In this document: positions 35,493 through 43,117 of the stretch, piece by piece
Layout: every line of letters begins with the position of its first letter
Numbering within the stretch: the stretch's first letter is position 1
DNA from: Halostreptopolyspora alba
Lineage (GTDB): Bacteria > Actinomycetota > Actinomycetes > Streptosporangiales > Streptosporangiaceae
DNA: 64,000 nucleotides
NCBI GenBank assembly: GCA_003725585.1
Contig: RJMB01000008.1
Coordinates: 119,347 to 183,346, forward strand
Reading direction: 5' to 3'
The notes under the pieces: generated by a model
The model's database searches: none
The model's input: only the letters and a program-made list of their open reading frames with translations
Told to the model about the DNA's origin: nothing
Position numbers and translations under genes: made by a program

Positions 35493-35600
35493 CTAGATGA
35501 AGTCCGAGCTGGAGTCGGTACCGTCGCTGTCGCCGCCCGCGGTCACATCCCGCGAGGTGACCTCACCGAGGTCCTCGACCTCGACCTCAATCGGGTCCAT
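35493..35600 (-). CDS. 35-residue acidic peptide, candidate RiPP precursor
   Basis: ATG 35600 (or the adjacent GTG 35603) to TAG 35493. The peptide has a hydrophobic/acidic leader-like half (MDPIEVEVEDLGEVTSRDVT) and a Gly/Ser/Asp core-like tail ending SDGTDSSSDFI. A strong GAGAGGTGAAC ribosome site precedes it, and all codons show the expected GC bias. There is no Cys and only one Pro. It lies 47 bases after the peptidase stop and 109 bases before the oxygenase start, same strand. The size, leader-like motif and modifying-enzyme neighbours suggest a ribosomal natural-product precursor, by inference only. Confidence 0.6.
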   Translation of the reverse strand: MDPIEVEVEDLGEVTSRDVTAGGDSDGTDSSSDFI

Positions 35601-35647
35601 CACACGTTCACCTCTCTTCCTGTGAAAGTGGGCCGCCCTCATGGTTC

Positions 35648-37717
35648 TCATCGAGGGCGCAGCCCCGTTCGCGCGGCCGCGAACGCGTGCGCGTCGGCCG
35701 CCAGATCAATGGCCCGGGTGACCGGGCGTGGCCCGTGGCCGACGTCGTACTCGTAGCGCAGCAGGGCCGAAGCCCCGGCGCCGCGCAGTGCCGCGCACAT
35801 CTTGCGCGGGTGCGCCGCGTCCGTGCGGGTGTCGCCGTGGAACCCGGTGAGCAGCACATCCGGGTAGCGGCACCCGTGTCCGTCGAGGACCCGGTGGTAG
35901 GGCGAGTAGGCCAGTAACGCGGCGAAGTCGTCGGCGTCCGCCACGGTCCCGAACTCCCGGGTCCACATCGACCCCAGGCCGAGCCGCTCGAAGCGCACCA
36001 TGTCGGCCAACGGCGCGGAGGCGACCACGGCGGCGCACAGGTCGGGGCGCAGCGCCGCGGCGGCGAGCACCAGCAGACCCCCCGCCGACCCGCCCGACAG
36101 GCAGAGCTGCTCGCGCGAGCAGTACCCGCCGGCCACGAGGGAGTCTCCCGCCGCGATGAGGTCGCGCACCGCGTTGATCTTGTTCCGGCCCGCCCCGCTC
36201 AGGTGCCATTCGCGGCCACCGTCACCGCCGCCACGGACGTGGGCCACGGCGTAACGCCCGCCGGCCAGCAGCCACGCCAGCACGGTCGCGCTGAAGCCGA
36301 ACTGCCGGGGACGTCCGAATCCTCCGTAGGCGTGCAGGATGGTGGGGGCCGGTTCCTCCCGGGGGGCGCGTGCCGAGGCGAGCGAGAAGACGGTCACCGG
36401 AACCCGAGTGCCGTCGAGTGACCCGCAGCGTGTGGTGCTGCGCCGCACGGTTGGCGGTTCGGGCGTCGGGGCGGTCTCGGGCCAGCGTCGGGGCCGGTGC
36501 TCGCCCGGGGGATAGACGAGCACGACCTGTTGGGTGGCGACGTCGGCGTAGTACAGCAGGACGGTCCCGTCGGTCTCGGACTCCGGGTGGCTCGCCATGC
36601 CCTCGCCCGGCAGGTCAAGCTGGCGCAGCGTGTGACCGTCGTGCGGGTGGTGCGCGGTGAGCTCGCTGACGCCGAGGCGGGTGCGGGTGACGACGAGCTC
36701 GGTGTTCCGTGCGGTGCCGCCCACGGTGAAGCCGTCCAGGGTCGCCCCGGGATCCTCGGGGACCACCTCGCGCCAGTGGGCGGGATCGGGCGTGGCGGGG
36801 TCGGTCACGCAGACTCGGCGCCGCTGGGCTCCCAGGGTGGTGCGCAGGTAGAGCCGCCCGTCGGGGCCGAGAGCTGGCTCGGACTCGGCCTCCTCGCCCA
36901 CGTGGATCGGGGCCAGCGAGGGCCGCTGTGGGGACGCTTCCCCGAGGTCGGCGATCCAGAGGTCGGTGCGGTGACCGGTGCCGTGGCTCTCCGAGACGAC
37001 CAGCCACCGGTCGCCGAGCAGCCGCACGCCCGGTACGGTACGCGCGGCGGTGCACGCGTGCACCAGGATGTCGGGCCGTGCGGGTCCAGCGTTGAGCCGG
37101 TGCAGCCACACACCACGCCGGCCGTCGTGGTCATCGCGCCGGACGTAGTAGAACGCGGCCCCCCGGCCGTCGCCGAGCCAGGCCACGTTGGAGTAGCGGA
37201 CACCTTGGATCGGCTCCTCAACCGGCAGGCCGGTCTCGGTCGACAGCACACGCAACTCGCCGCGTTCGGTCCCGCCGGTGGAGGTCTGCACGGCCACGTA
37301 GACCCCGTTTGGGCTCGGCTCCCAGGCGTCGAGGGTGGTGCGGCCGCCGGGGTCGCTGGCGGGGTCGAACAGGACACGCTCGCCGTCCCCGCCCAGGATC
37401 AGCAGGCGTGGGTGGTCGGCATCGGAGTCGCGTCGGGTGGCGAAGGTGCGCGGACCGCGTCGCACCGGCAGTGACCACAGGTCGGTACTGACGAGCTGAC
37501 GGATTCGGGTGGCGAGCCGTTCGCGCAGCGGCCAGGTGGAGGCCGCCTCACGGAACTCCCGTTCCCGCTCCTCGAGCCACCTGCGCGTCGCGGGGGATCC
37601 GGTGTCCTCGAGCCAGCGGTACGGGTCGGCCACCGGACGGCCGTGCAGGGTCTCCACGATCGACGCGGGAGCGTCGCGGCCGCCGGGGTGGGCGATGTCC
37701 TGGCGCGAGAAGGCCAT
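35648..37717 (-). CDS. Prolyl-oligopeptidase-family (S9A) serine peptidase
   Basis: A 689-residue soluble peptidase. N-terminal ~70 residues and the ~400-690 alpha/beta-hydrolase domain flank a seven-bladed propeller region. Catalytic Ser lies in LSGGSAGGLL, Asp in TGFHGDTRTDAAHP, His in DVGHGPR; the YGGFGRP and VRGGGDGGREWH oxyanion segments are also present. PADPYRWLED-type start (VADPYRWLED) is classical. ATG 37717 is behind AGGTGAGC; GTG 37723 is an alternative. It heads the unit with the small peptide and oxygenase. POP enzymes process or cyclise peptides in several RiPP pathways, but general peptide turnover is equally possible. Confidence 0.9.
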   Translation of the reverse strand: MAFSRQDIAHPGGRDAPASIVETLHGRPVADPYRWLEDTGSPATRRWLEEREREFREAASTWPLRERLATRIRQLVSTDLWSLPVRRGPRTFATRRDSDADHPRLLILGGDGERVLFDPASDPGGRTTLDAWEPSPNGVYVAVQTSTGGTERGELRVLSTETGLPVEEPIQGVRYSNVAWLGDGRGAAFYYVRRDDHDGRRGVWLHRLNAGPARPDILVHACTAARTVPGVRLLGDRWLVVSESHGTGHRTDLWIADLGEASPQRPSLAPIHVGEEAESEPALGPDGRLYLRTTLGAQRRRVCVTDPATPDPAHWREVVPEDPGATLDGFTVGGTARNTELVVTRTRLGVSELTAHHPHDGHTLRQLDLPGEGMASHPESETDGTVLLYYADVATQQVVLVYPPGEHRPRRWPETAPTPEPPTVRRSTTRCGSLDGTRVPVTVFSLASARAPREEPAPTILHAYGGFGRPRQFGFSATVLAWLLAGGRYAVAHVRGGGDGGREWHLSGAGRNKINAVRDLIAAGDSLVAGGYCSREQLCLSGGSAGGLLVLAAAALRPDLCAAVVASAPLADMVRFERLGLGSMWTREFGTVADADDFAALLAYSPYHRVLDGHGCRYPDVLLTGFHGDTRTDAAHPRKMCAALRGAGASALLRYEYDVGHGPRPVTRAIDLAADAHAFAAARTGLRPR

Positions 37718-38097
37718 GCTCACCTGGGGCTCGGGGATCTGGGGGCGGGGGAACGCATGCAGTCGTACGAACAGTCACGCACGATCACATCCTCGAAGCG
37801 TTCGATTACGCGGGTCAAGGCAGTCGTGCCTGACGCCGGGTCCCGCAGGTGTCACGGCCCGGTGAGGTTTGGGCTCGGAAACGGATGCGCCGTAATCGGG
37901 TGGCAGGCCCCTCACTGGGGGGCTCGGGGTCGCGGCGTAACCAGCCCGGTGTGCTGTCGCGGGGGTGGGCGGCGGTACGGGCGTTCCGAGGAGCGGAGCC
38001 GCCCGGCTCGGTATCGGCCACGGGCGCGTCCGCGGGTACGCCACACCCAGTCGTGGGAGGCCAGTGCTCTTGGCGGCGTTCCCTGGGAGCGAGCTCG
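37718..38097. other. Intergenic, nothing recognised
   Basis: 380 bases between the peptidase start and the phosphopantetheinyl transferase stop. Presumably the promoter of the peptidase-peptide-oxygenase unit is here. No clear operator or coding frame. Confidence 0.45.
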
Positions 38098-38865
38098 TCA
38101 GCCCCGCCCGCTCGCGGAGCGGTCGAGCAGCGGGGTGGCGTCGTGGGTGGCGACGGTGACCGGCCCCCCGGTGAGCGCGGCCAGCGCGGCCCGGTAGCCC
38201 GGGCCGGCGTCCAGGTCACTCAGCCATGCGCGTTCGGGGGCATGGGGGCCGTCCCATCCGGTGAGCGAGGCGGGCTGGTCGGGCGGGTTCACCCGGACCG
38301 TGCCCAATCCGCCCGACAGCCCGTCTCCGGTGGCCTTGAGTAGGGCCTCCTTGCGGGCCCAGTAGCCGAAGAACCCCGCGACCCGGTCGCCAGCGGGCAT
38401 CGTGTCCAGAGCGGCGCGCTCGTTTTCGGCGAGGGCGATCTCGGCCACCCCCTCGATGTCGCGCTCCGCTGACACCCCCTCCACGTCCACCCCCACGGGA
38501 ACACCGCGCGTGAGGGCGACCACAACGCGCTCCCCGGAGTGGCTGTGGGATATCTCCAGCCCCCGCGCGGGCCCGTCGGGGTGGGGCTTGCCGTGGGAGT
38601 CGCCGCGTTTCGACGGGTCGCGCGCGCAGCTGCGGCAGTGCAGCCGGAACGCGACCTCACCGGGATCGCACCCGGCGGCCCGCGCGCACACCAGGCGGGC
38701 CAGCGCGTGCGCGACGACGTAGCGGTCCCGGTCGGCCGCCAACCGGAACCGGTCGTGCCGCCCGCGCTCGCGCTCGTCGAGCAGCTCCAGCAGCCCGGGC
38801 GAGGCCAGGTTCGGGTCGGCCCACCACACCTCACACACCGGTGGTGTCGTCTCCTCGGGGGTCAC
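38098..38865 (-). CDS. 4'-phosphopantetheinyl transferase (Sfp type)
   Basis: A 255-residue transferase that activates carrier proteins with the CoA phosphopantetheine arm. Key motifs: LEISHSHSGERVVVAL, VGVDVEG (metal-binding Asp pair) and FFGYWARKEALLKATGDGL (the W-x-x-K-E-x-x-x-K motif). An additional four-Cys insert (HCRSCARDP with earlier VCARAAGC) is less usual. Start GTG 38865. Sfp-type enzymes usually serve NRPS, PKS or siderophore systems; none is in this window, so it probably acts in trans. Confidence 0.92.
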   Translation of the reverse strand: MTPEETTPPVCEVWWADPNLASPGLLELLDERERGRHDRFRLAADRDRYVVAHALARLVCARAAGCDPGEVAFRLHCRSCARDPSKRGDSHGKPHPDGPARGLEISHSHSGERVVVALTRGVPVGVDVEGVSAERDIEGVAEIALAENERAALDTMPAGDRVAGFFGYWARKEALLKATGDGLSGGLGTVRVNPPDQPASLTGWDGPHAPERAWLSDLDAGPGYRAALAALTGGPVTVATHDATPLLDRSASGRG

Positions 38866-38980
38866 GTCCCCATTGTCAACGGTTCGTGGGTCGCGCGGAA
38901 ACTGGGGTGCGCCTGCGGACTCCGTCCCTCCCACGCGCGCCGGAGTTTCGGTGGTGGGGGCGGATCCGGTGGTGCTCCTC

Positions 38981-39040
38981 GGTGATCGTGCTGTTTTGGC
39001 GGTTTCACGCGGGTGGAGCCGCCAAAACAGCACGATCACC
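38981..39040. repeat. Palindromic repeat element, copy 2 (22-bp arms)
   Basis: Perfect 22-base arms at 38981-39002 and 39019-39040 (left arm GGTGATCGTGCTGTTTTGG plus CGG) around a 16-base loop TTTCACGCGGGTGGAG. It shares ends and centre with the element at 3268-3327 and a half-copy at 41159. It lies upstream of the phosphopantetheinyl transferase, so it is not a simple terminator. Confidence 0.8.
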
Positions 39041-39161
39041 GGCTGTCGTCGCCGTCACGAGCGGGCAAGGGACAACGGAGGAGTAGTCGGGCAACAGGGA
39101 TCTCACTAACAAGTGATCGAATTATTGTTGCGAAGGTGTAACCATTGGTGGTGTTGGGCAT

Positions 39162-39401
39162 ATGCCAACTAACACGCCCGGTGTCTCCGCCGGGCTGGTA
39201 GCGGTCAGTCCCACCCCTCTGGGAGGCTACGTGTCCCTGTTGGTGTTGTTCGGTATCGGCTCCCTCGTTGTGCTCGGCCTGCTCGTGGCTCTCTTCATCG
39301 GGGCCGTGTTGATGGGAGCGGGAGCACCGGCCGAGGACGACACGGTTGACGACGAATCGATCGACGCGTCCTTCGATACGCACGGAGTTCACTTCTGCTA
39401 G
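39162..39401 (+). CDS. Small single-pass membrane protein, unknown
   Basis: A 79-residue protein with a hydrophobic helix at about residues 23-52 (YVSLLVLFGIGSLVVLGLLV) and an acidic C-terminal tail (EDDTVDDESIDASFD). No family recognised. It lies 51 bases before the DeoR gene and may share its transcript, although a GGCGGTACCGCC palindrome (39401-39412) overlaps its stop codon. Confidence 0.6.
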   Translation: MPTNTPGVSAGLVAVSPTPLGGYVSLLVLFGIGSLVVLGLLVALFIGAVLMGAGAPAEDDTVDDESIDASFDTHGVHFC

Positions 39402-39412
39402 GCGGTACCGCC
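39401..39412. promoter_or_regulatory. GGCGGTACCGCC palindrome before DeoR gene
   Basis: A fully symmetric 12-mer, 41 bases upstream of the DeoR start. It could be an autoregulatory operator or a short terminator stem; the sequence alone does not decide. Confidence 0.3.
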
Positions 39413-39452
39413 GTATCATCGGGGGCCCCAGGCCGTAGAGGGGGCAGCACCG

Positions 39453-40259
39453 ATGACAGAGGAGACCAGGCCCGCGTTCGCCGCCGAGCGTCGGGAACGG
39501 ATCCTTGAGCTGGTACGCGCGAACGGCGCCATGGCGCTGCGCGACCTCGCCACGCACGTGCGGGCATCGGAGGTCACCGTGCGGCGTGACGTCCGCGTCC
39601 TGGAGGCCGAGGGACTGCTCGACCGGCGCCGCGGCGGGGCGGCACTACCGGGCCGGCTCGGTCCCGAGCAGAGCTACACCCAGCAGGTGGACCAGGCGAC
39701 ACCGGAGAAGATGGCCATCGCCGCGGCGGCCGCGCGACTGGTCCGCGACGACGACGCCATAGTGCTCGGTCCCGGCAGCAGCACGGAGGCCCTGGCCCGC
39801 GAGCTCACCGGCCGGCAGAACCTCACGGTGGTGACCAACTCGCTCCCGGTGGCCGAGGTGTTGGCCAACGCCCCGGGGGTCGAGGTGGTGATGACCGGCG
39901 GGACACTGCGTGGCTCCATCCGGGCCCTCGTGGGTACCGCCGCGGAGCAGTCACTGGCCGGGCTGCGTGTCCACCAGGCGTTCGTCTCCGGTAACGGGAT
40001 CACGGCGGAACGCGGGCTGAGCACCCCCAACCCCGCGGTGGCCAGTGTCGACCGCGCGCTGGTCGGCTGCGCCGAGGAGGTGACCGTGCTCGCCGACCAC
40101 ACCAAAGTCGGCGCGGACACCATGGTGCGTACGGTGCCGCCGGAGCACATCGCCCACCTGATCACCGACAACCACGCCGACCCCGAGGTGTTGCTGACGC
40201 TGGAGGACATGGGCACCGTGGTACACGTCGCCGTTCTGGAGGTCGACCGCGGCGAGTGA
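39453..40259 (+). CDS. DeoR/GlpR-family transcription regulator
   Basis: A 268-residue repressor. N-terminal helix-turn-helix (RRERILELVRANGAMALRDL, then ASEVTVRRDVRVLEAEGLLDRRRGGA), C-terminal sugar-phosphate-binding domain (VLGPGSSTEALARELTG, VVTNSLPVAEVL, GTLRGSIRALVG, VLADHTKVG). The effector is likely a phosphorylated sugar. No sugar kinase or transporter is adjacent, so the target genes are not evident. ATG 39453 follows GAGGGGG. Confidence 0.92.
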   Translation: MTEETRPAFAAERRERILELVRANGAMALRDLATHVRASEVTVRRDVRVLEAEGLLDRRRGGAALPGRLGPEQSYTQQVDQATPEKMAIAAAAARLVRDDDAIVLGPGSSTEALARELTGRQNLTVVTNSLPVAEVLANAPGVEVVMTGGTLRGSIRALVGTAAEQSLAGLRVHQAFVSGNGITAERGLSTPNPAVASVDRALVGCAEEVTVLADHTKVGADTMVRTVPPEHIAHLITDNHADPEVLLTLEDMGTVVHVAVLEVDRGE

Positions 40260-40385
40260 GGCCGTCGGCGGCGCGACTCCCGACCCGATCGGGGGGCGCA
40301 CGGATTGGTGCGCCGACTACGCTGTGCGGCCGCGTCCGCGACACCGGACGCGCCACGTCACCGTCGACCCGCTGGAGAGCGCCCC

Positions 40386-41162
40386 ATGCCCACCCCGGTA
40401 ACCCTGCCCGAACCGTGGTCACACTCGCGTGTGACCGTCGTGGTCCCGACCTACAACGAAGCCGAGAACCTTCCGGGCCTCGTCGGTGAGCTTCTCGCGT
40501 TGCCGCTGCCCTGCCTGCGGGTGGTCATCGTGGACGACAACTCTCCCGATGGCACCGGCGAGGTCGCCGACAAGCTGGCCGCCGACCACACGGGTCCCAC
40601 CGGCGAACGCGTGAGCGTGCTACACCGCGAGGCCAAGGACGGGCTGGGACGCGCCTACGTCGCGGGCATGACGCGGGCACTGGAGGAGGGAGCGGAGTTC
40701 GTCGTCCAGATGGACGCCGACCGCAGCCACCCGCCGGGCTATGTCCCCCAACTGCTGGGGACGCTGCTCTCGACCGGCGCCGGGGTCGTCGTCGGCAGCC
40801 GCTACGTGCCCGGCGGCAGCCTCTCGGGGGCGTGGGGGGCGCACCGCCGGCTGCTCAGCGGGTGGGCGAACACCTACGTGCGGGCGGTGCTCGCGATGCC
40901 GGTGCGCGACGTCACCGCCGGGTTCAAGCTCTGGCGTCGGGAGACCCTCGAGGCGCTGGACCTGGCCACCACGCACAGTAACGGCTACAGCTTCCAGGTC
41001 GAGGCGCTGTTCCGGGCGTACCGCCGGGGACAGAAGATCGTGGAGATCCCCATCCACTTCGAGGACCGCACCGAGGGGCAGAGCAAGATGGATCTCGCGG
41101 TACAGGTGGAGTCGGCGCTGCGCCCGTTCCGGCTGCGCCGCGACGAGCGCCATCGTGGGTGA
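40386..41162 (+). CDS. ppm1: Polyprenol-phosphate mannose synthase (GT2)
   Basis: A 258-residue glycosyltransferase transferring mannose from GDP-mannose to polyprenyl phosphate, the donor for extracellular mannosylation of lipoglycans and proteins. Motifs: VVVPTYNEAENLP, VIVDDNSPDGT, FVVQMDADRSH (DxD), GSRYVPGGS, DVTAGFKLWRR and EIPIHFEDRTEGQSKM. Domain size matches the soluble catalytic domain of Ppm1/Dpm1; the fused acyltransferase domain of some mycobacterial relatives is absent. ATG 40386 follows GGAGAG. The stop is within the start of a palindromic half-repeat. Confidence 0.92.
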   Translation: MPTPVTLPEPWSHSRVTVVVPTYNEAENLPGLVGELLALPLPCLRVVIVDDNSPDGTGEVADKLAADHTGPTGERVSVLHREAKDGLGRAYVAGMTRALEEGAEFVVQMDADRSHPPGYVPQLLGTLLSTGAGVVVGSRYVPGGSLSGAWGAHRRLLSGWANTYVRAVLAMPVRDVTAGFKLWRRETLEALDLATTHSNGYSFQVEALFRAYRRGQKIVEIPIHFEDRTEGQSKMDLAVQVESALRPFRLRRDERHRG

Positions 41163-41179
41163 TCGTGCTGTTCTGGCTA
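41159..41179. repeat. Half copy of the palindromic repeat element
   Basis: GGTGATCGTGCTGTTCTGGC matches the left arm at 38981 with one mismatch (TTTT to TTCT) over 20 bases, but no complementary right arm follows. It overlaps the last codon of the mannose synthase gene. Confidence 0.6.
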
Positions 41180-41283
41180 CCGTGGCACGTAACGATAGTT
41201 AGGACTTCACCAGCATCGCCTGGGTAGGCCCCCGTACCCGCGTGCCCCAATGCCTGCGTGCCGATGTCCCCAACGTCCAGCCC

Positions 41284-42042
41284 TCATATGGCTATATCCT
41301 CCGGCGCCGCCCGGTCACGCAGTACCGTGTCGGCGATGCGCTGGGCCAACACCTCGGCTTGGGTGCGGATCTGCGGGATTCCGTCGACCCGGTGGCCCTG
41401 GCGCGCGGGGCCGAGAGCGAAGATTCGGCGGCTGGCCGCGCCCCACTGGGTGACCAGTGCCCCGCGCGAGCAGGTGACCAGGCCAGAGGTGTCGTCACCC
41501 GCGACACCCCCGGTCCCCGTGATGCGGGGTGGCGGGTGGACCACGGGGTCGCCGGTGGCCACGACGACGGCCGAGGCCGCGACCCGCTCACCGTGGGGGA
41601 GCCGGATCTCGGTGGTGCCGTCGTCCAGGGAGGCACCGGCCACCCGTACAGTGTGGTACCGCACCTCGGCGTGCGGTCGTGCCCAGCTCGCCGTGTCGGC
41701 GAGGGTCTCGGCCAGGTAGTCGCCGTAGACCGCGCGCGGGAGCCGTGTTCCCGGGTCACACGCCACCCCTCGCCAGTGTGCCCACTCCATCAGGTGGCAG
41801 GGGCGGTCGGGGAGCGCGGACATGTTCTTCACGGGGGTGTCGAGGAGCTGGTCGCTCTCGTCCGCCGGGTAACCGGAGCCGCGGGCGTGCCGCCCGTGTT
41901 CGTCGAAGAGCACGATGCGATAGCTCAGCCGCAGCCAGGTCGTCGCTCGAAGCAACGCGACCGCGGCGAGTGTCGCGCTCGCGCCGCCACCCGCGAAGGC
42001 GATGACCGGCCCGGATCCGGCGCATGACGCCCGATGTCCCAT
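41284..42042 (-). CDS. FAD/NAD(P)-binding protein, internally shortened
   Basis: A 252-residue protein matching the two ends of the ~450-residue FAD-NAD(P)-binding (HI0933/NAD_binding_9-like) family. N-terminal part: VIAFAGGGASATLAAVALL Rossmann motif, VLFDEHGRHARGSGY, NMSALPDRPCHLMEWA and ASAVVVATGD. This is followed almost directly by the usual C-terminal part LVTCSRGALVTQWG, RRIFALGPARQGH and IPQIRTQAEVLAQRI. The central ~180 residues, including the NADPH-binding motif, are missing, in frame. It may be an internally deleted remnant or a minimal FAD protein. Confidence 0.7.
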   Translation of the reverse strand: MGHRASCAGSGPVIAFAGGGASATLAAVALLRATTWLRLSYRIVLFDEHGRHARGSGYPADESDQLLDTPVKNMSALPDRPCHLMEWAHWRGVACDPGTRLPRAVYGDYLAETLADTASWARPHAEVRYHTVRVAGASLDDGTTEIRLPHGERVAASAVVVATGDPVVHPPPRITGTGGVAGDDTSGLVTCSRGALVTQWGAASRRIFALGPARQGHRVDGIPQIRTQAEVLAQRIADTVLRDRAAPEDIAI

Positions 42043-42294
42043 GCCGTCACTCTAGGACCACACCGACCGGGCTCGCAGCCCCGGAGTCGGGCCGCCAGCG
42101 AGCGGATCCCCCTTGGGTCCGGACGAATCCCGATGACTCGGGGGAGAGGCCACGGCCCGTGAACCAGACCGCGCCGGGCTGTGCGGGACCTCCCGGGAAC
42201 GCGGTCCCCGGAATGTGAGCCAGTCGCACGGTCACACGTGGCGGGAGATCATAAAGTGGGAGAGTCCCGGCGAGGAACCGGGAGCCACAGAGCT

Positions 42295-42313
42295 GTCCCG
42301 GGATCTCCGGGAC
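42295..42313. promoter_or_regulatory. Inverted repeat upstream of TetR gene
   Basis: GTCCCGG-GATCT-CCGGGAC, seven-base arms with five-base spacer, 23 bases before the TetR start codon. A related GTCCCGG/ACCGGGA pair lies just upstream (42264-42282). Probable autoregulatory operator. Confidence 0.5.
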
Positions 42314-42336
42314 TTTCCCGAAGAAAGGCTGTTGCC

Positions 42337-43098
42337 GTGCCCGTGCGTGCCCGCGGTAGCCGATCCAGGAGCGAATCCACAGCGCCCGACGTCCCCACCG
42401 CACCCGGTGCCTCCGACGACGAAGGGGCGGACGCCGGTCCCGCCGCCAGTGGGCAGTTGGCGCCCGGAGAGGACACGAGGGACGAGAGGACCGCCTCCGA
42501 GCCCTCCGGGGACTCGGAGTCCGTCCCCCGCCGACTGCTCGCGGTGGCGACCCGCCTGTTCGCCGAGAAGGGGTTCGACCGGACCTCCGTCCAGGAGATC
42601 GTGGACGCCGCCGAGGTCACCAAGGGGGCGATGTATCACTACTTCGACTCCAAGGACGACCTGCTCGCCGAGGTCTACGCGCGTGTGCTGCGTATGCAGA
42701 TGACCCGACTGGAGGAGATCGCCGCCGCCGGTGGGACCGTCACCGAACGCGTGCGACGCGCCGCCTCCGACGTCGTGGTGACCACGATCGCCAACCTGGA
42801 CGACGCCACCATCTTCTTCCGCTCGTTGCACCAGCTCACCGCGGCCAAGCAGCGTGAGGTGCGCACCAAGCGCCGTCGCTACCACGAGCTGTTCCGGTCG
42901 CTGATCCTCGAGGGACAGGAGCAGGGCGTTTTCGCCGACCACGTGCCCGCCGACCTCGTGGTCGACTTCTACTTCGGTTCGGTGCACCACCTCAGTACCT
43001 GGTACCGGACCGACGGCGAGCTCACACCCACCGAGGTCGGCGACCACTACGCCCGTCTGCTGCTGGACGCGCTGCGCCCGCGGTCCTCCACCGCCTGA
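42337..43098 (+). CDS. TetR-family transcription regulator
   Basis: A 253-residue regulator with a ~65-residue disordered N-terminal extension before the DNA-binding domain (LLAVATRLFAEKGFDRTSVQEIVDAAEV then TKGAMYHYFDSKDDLL). The ligand domain (~120-250) contains LHQLTAAKQREVRTKRRRY and FYFGSVHHLSTWY, similar to regulators of lipid or steroid catabolism (KstR2/FadR-like), but I cannot assign it. GTG 42337 lies eight bases after AAAGG. Its inverted repeat at 42295 suggests autoregulation. Confidence 0.87.
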   Translation: MPVRARGSRSRSESTAPDVPTAPGASDDEGADAGPAASGQLAPGEDTRDERTASEPSGDSESVPRRLLAVATRLFAEKGFDRTSVQEIVDAAEVTKGAMYHYFDSKDDLLAEVYARVLRMQMTRLEEIAAAGGTVTERVRRAASDVVVTTIANLDDATIFFRSLHQLTAAKQREVRTKRRRYHELFRSLILEGQEQGVFADHVPADLVVDFYFGSVHHLSTWYRTDGELTPTEVGDHYARLLLDALRPRSSTA

Positions 43099-43117
43099 GG
43101 CCGACCGTGGCGCGGGG

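Noticed and set aside
35493..35600. FxLD-type or other lanthipeptide precursor
   Set aside because: No cysteine in the peptide and no LanB, LanC or related dehydratase/cyclase within the window.
35493..35600. Graspetide or aspartimide-type precursor, suggested by the Ser/Asp-rich tail
   Set aside because: These classes need an ATP-grasp ligase or a protein-isoaspartate methyltransferase, and neither is nearby.
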